Shown: piece after piece, positions 47,472 to 47,699 of the stretch
How the letters are laid out: each line of letters begins with the position of its first letter
How positions within the stretch are numbered: the first letter of the stretch is position 1
NCBI GenBank assembly: GCA_029865965.1
Contig: JARXAJ010000066.1
Location: forward strand, 1 to 47,699
DNA from: Aquabacterium sp.
GTDB lineage: Bacteria > Pseudomonadota > Gammaproteobacteria > Burkholderiales > Burkholderiaceae_C
Length of the DNA stretch: 47,699 nucleotides
Reading direction: 5' to 3'
Made by a program: the position numbers and the translations under genes
Notes under the pieces: generated by a model
Seen by the model: the letters and a program-made list of their open reading frames with translations, nothing else
Databases searched by the model: none
What the model was told of the DNA's origin: nothing

Positions 47472-47699
47472 TCACTTCGGCGCCAGCCGGATCGCCCCGT
47501 CCAGCCGGATCACCTCGCCATTGAGCATGTCGTTCTCGATGATGTGCTTGACCAGCTTGGCATAGTCGGCTGGTGTGCCCAGCCGCGATGGGAAGGGCAC
47601 GCCCGCCGCCAATGCATCCTGCACCGCCTGCGGCATGGTGAACAGCATCGGCGTGCCGAAGATGCCCGGTGCGATGGTCATGTTGCGGATGCCGTTGCG
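47472..47699 (-). CDS. SDR-family dehydrogenase, C-terminal 75 codons (copy C; 5' part off the window)
   Basis: It reads [19 protein letters not shown], then [18 protein letters not shown] and [22 protein letters not shown] in part. This is the C-terminus of a short-chain dehydrogenase like the 3-hydroxyacyl-CoA dehydrogenase (HSD10-type) group. No lesion is seen, so it may be the intact gene, but the window ends before the catalytic and cofactor parts. If intact, it is the right-hand parent of copies A, B and D. MNT starts 15 nt after its stop. Confidence 0.75.
   Translation of the reverse strand, partial: RNGIRNMTIAPGIFGTPMLFTMPQAVQDALAAGVPFPSRLGTPADYAKLVKHIIENDMLNGEVIRLDGAIRLAPK

Overview
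The window is high-GC chromosomal DNA from a beta-proteobacterium, most likely the Burkholderiales (Comamonadaceae / Rubrivivax-Leptothrix-Ideonella neighbourhood). The grounds are a ppc gene divergent from hemC-hemD-hemX-hemY, a DUF3683-type FAD/Fe-S oxidoreductase, and a Burkholderia-type phnR/phnA/phnY phosphonate cluster. I cannot name the species from sequence alone.

Layout. (1) 1-833: 5' part of ugpB (minus strand), a glycerol-3-phosphate binding protein. (2) 1067-5621: a 1330-aa flavin/iron-sulfur oxidoreductase and a nucleoside deaminase (plus). (3) 5632-14308: a long minus-strand run read phnS-phnT-phnU-phnW-eutB-eutC-HAD-M14. It imports 2-aminoethylphosphonate (AEP), transaminates it, and unusually also carries ethanolamine ammonia-lyase. 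(4) 14485-21846: the divergent plus-strand run phnR-phnA-phnY-HD oxygenase-DMT transporter-FAD/GcvT oxidoreductase. PhnW, PhnY and PhnA together give AEP -> phosphonoacetaldehyde -> phosphonoacetate -> acetate + phosphate. The divergent promoter holds a perfect palindrome (candidate PhnR operator) and a PHO-box-like repeat. (5) 22033-29329: ppc (minus) and hemC-hemD-hemX-hemY (plus). (6) 29412-31682: tRNA-Arg(ACG) with a terminator, a small membrane protein, tadA and an LD-carboxypeptidase. (7) 31886-38510: a four-gene peptide-type ABC importer whose last gene is a double ATPase. (8) 38511-47699: an accessory region of toxin-antitoxin (TA) modules and gene debris, with one TonB-dependent receptor in its middle.

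The most striking feature is the architecture of region 8. The 3' end of the ABC ATPase gene occurs three times (once in the intact gene, twice as decayed copies), and a TA-type module sits in each gap (MNT/HEPN, FitA/FitB). About 4 kb further on, the 3' end of an unrelated short-chain dehydrogenase (SDR) gene occurs four times, again with TA-type modules in the gaps (PIN fragment plus AbrB/PIN, RHH/PIN, MNT/HEPN). Two unrelated host genes therefore show the same pattern: host 3' end, TA module, host 3' end, TA module. No transposase or integrase is visible. This suggests an undescribed way in which TA modules enter or accumulate at gene 3' ends, bringing or generating a copy of the target's 3' end. 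It is the best candidate for something new in the window.

Most very long antisense ORFs in the supplied track are shadows caused by high GC and were left out. Several track ORFs were trimmed to internal starts, and ugpB, both nucleotidyltransferase genes and the short remnants were found by reading the sequence directly.
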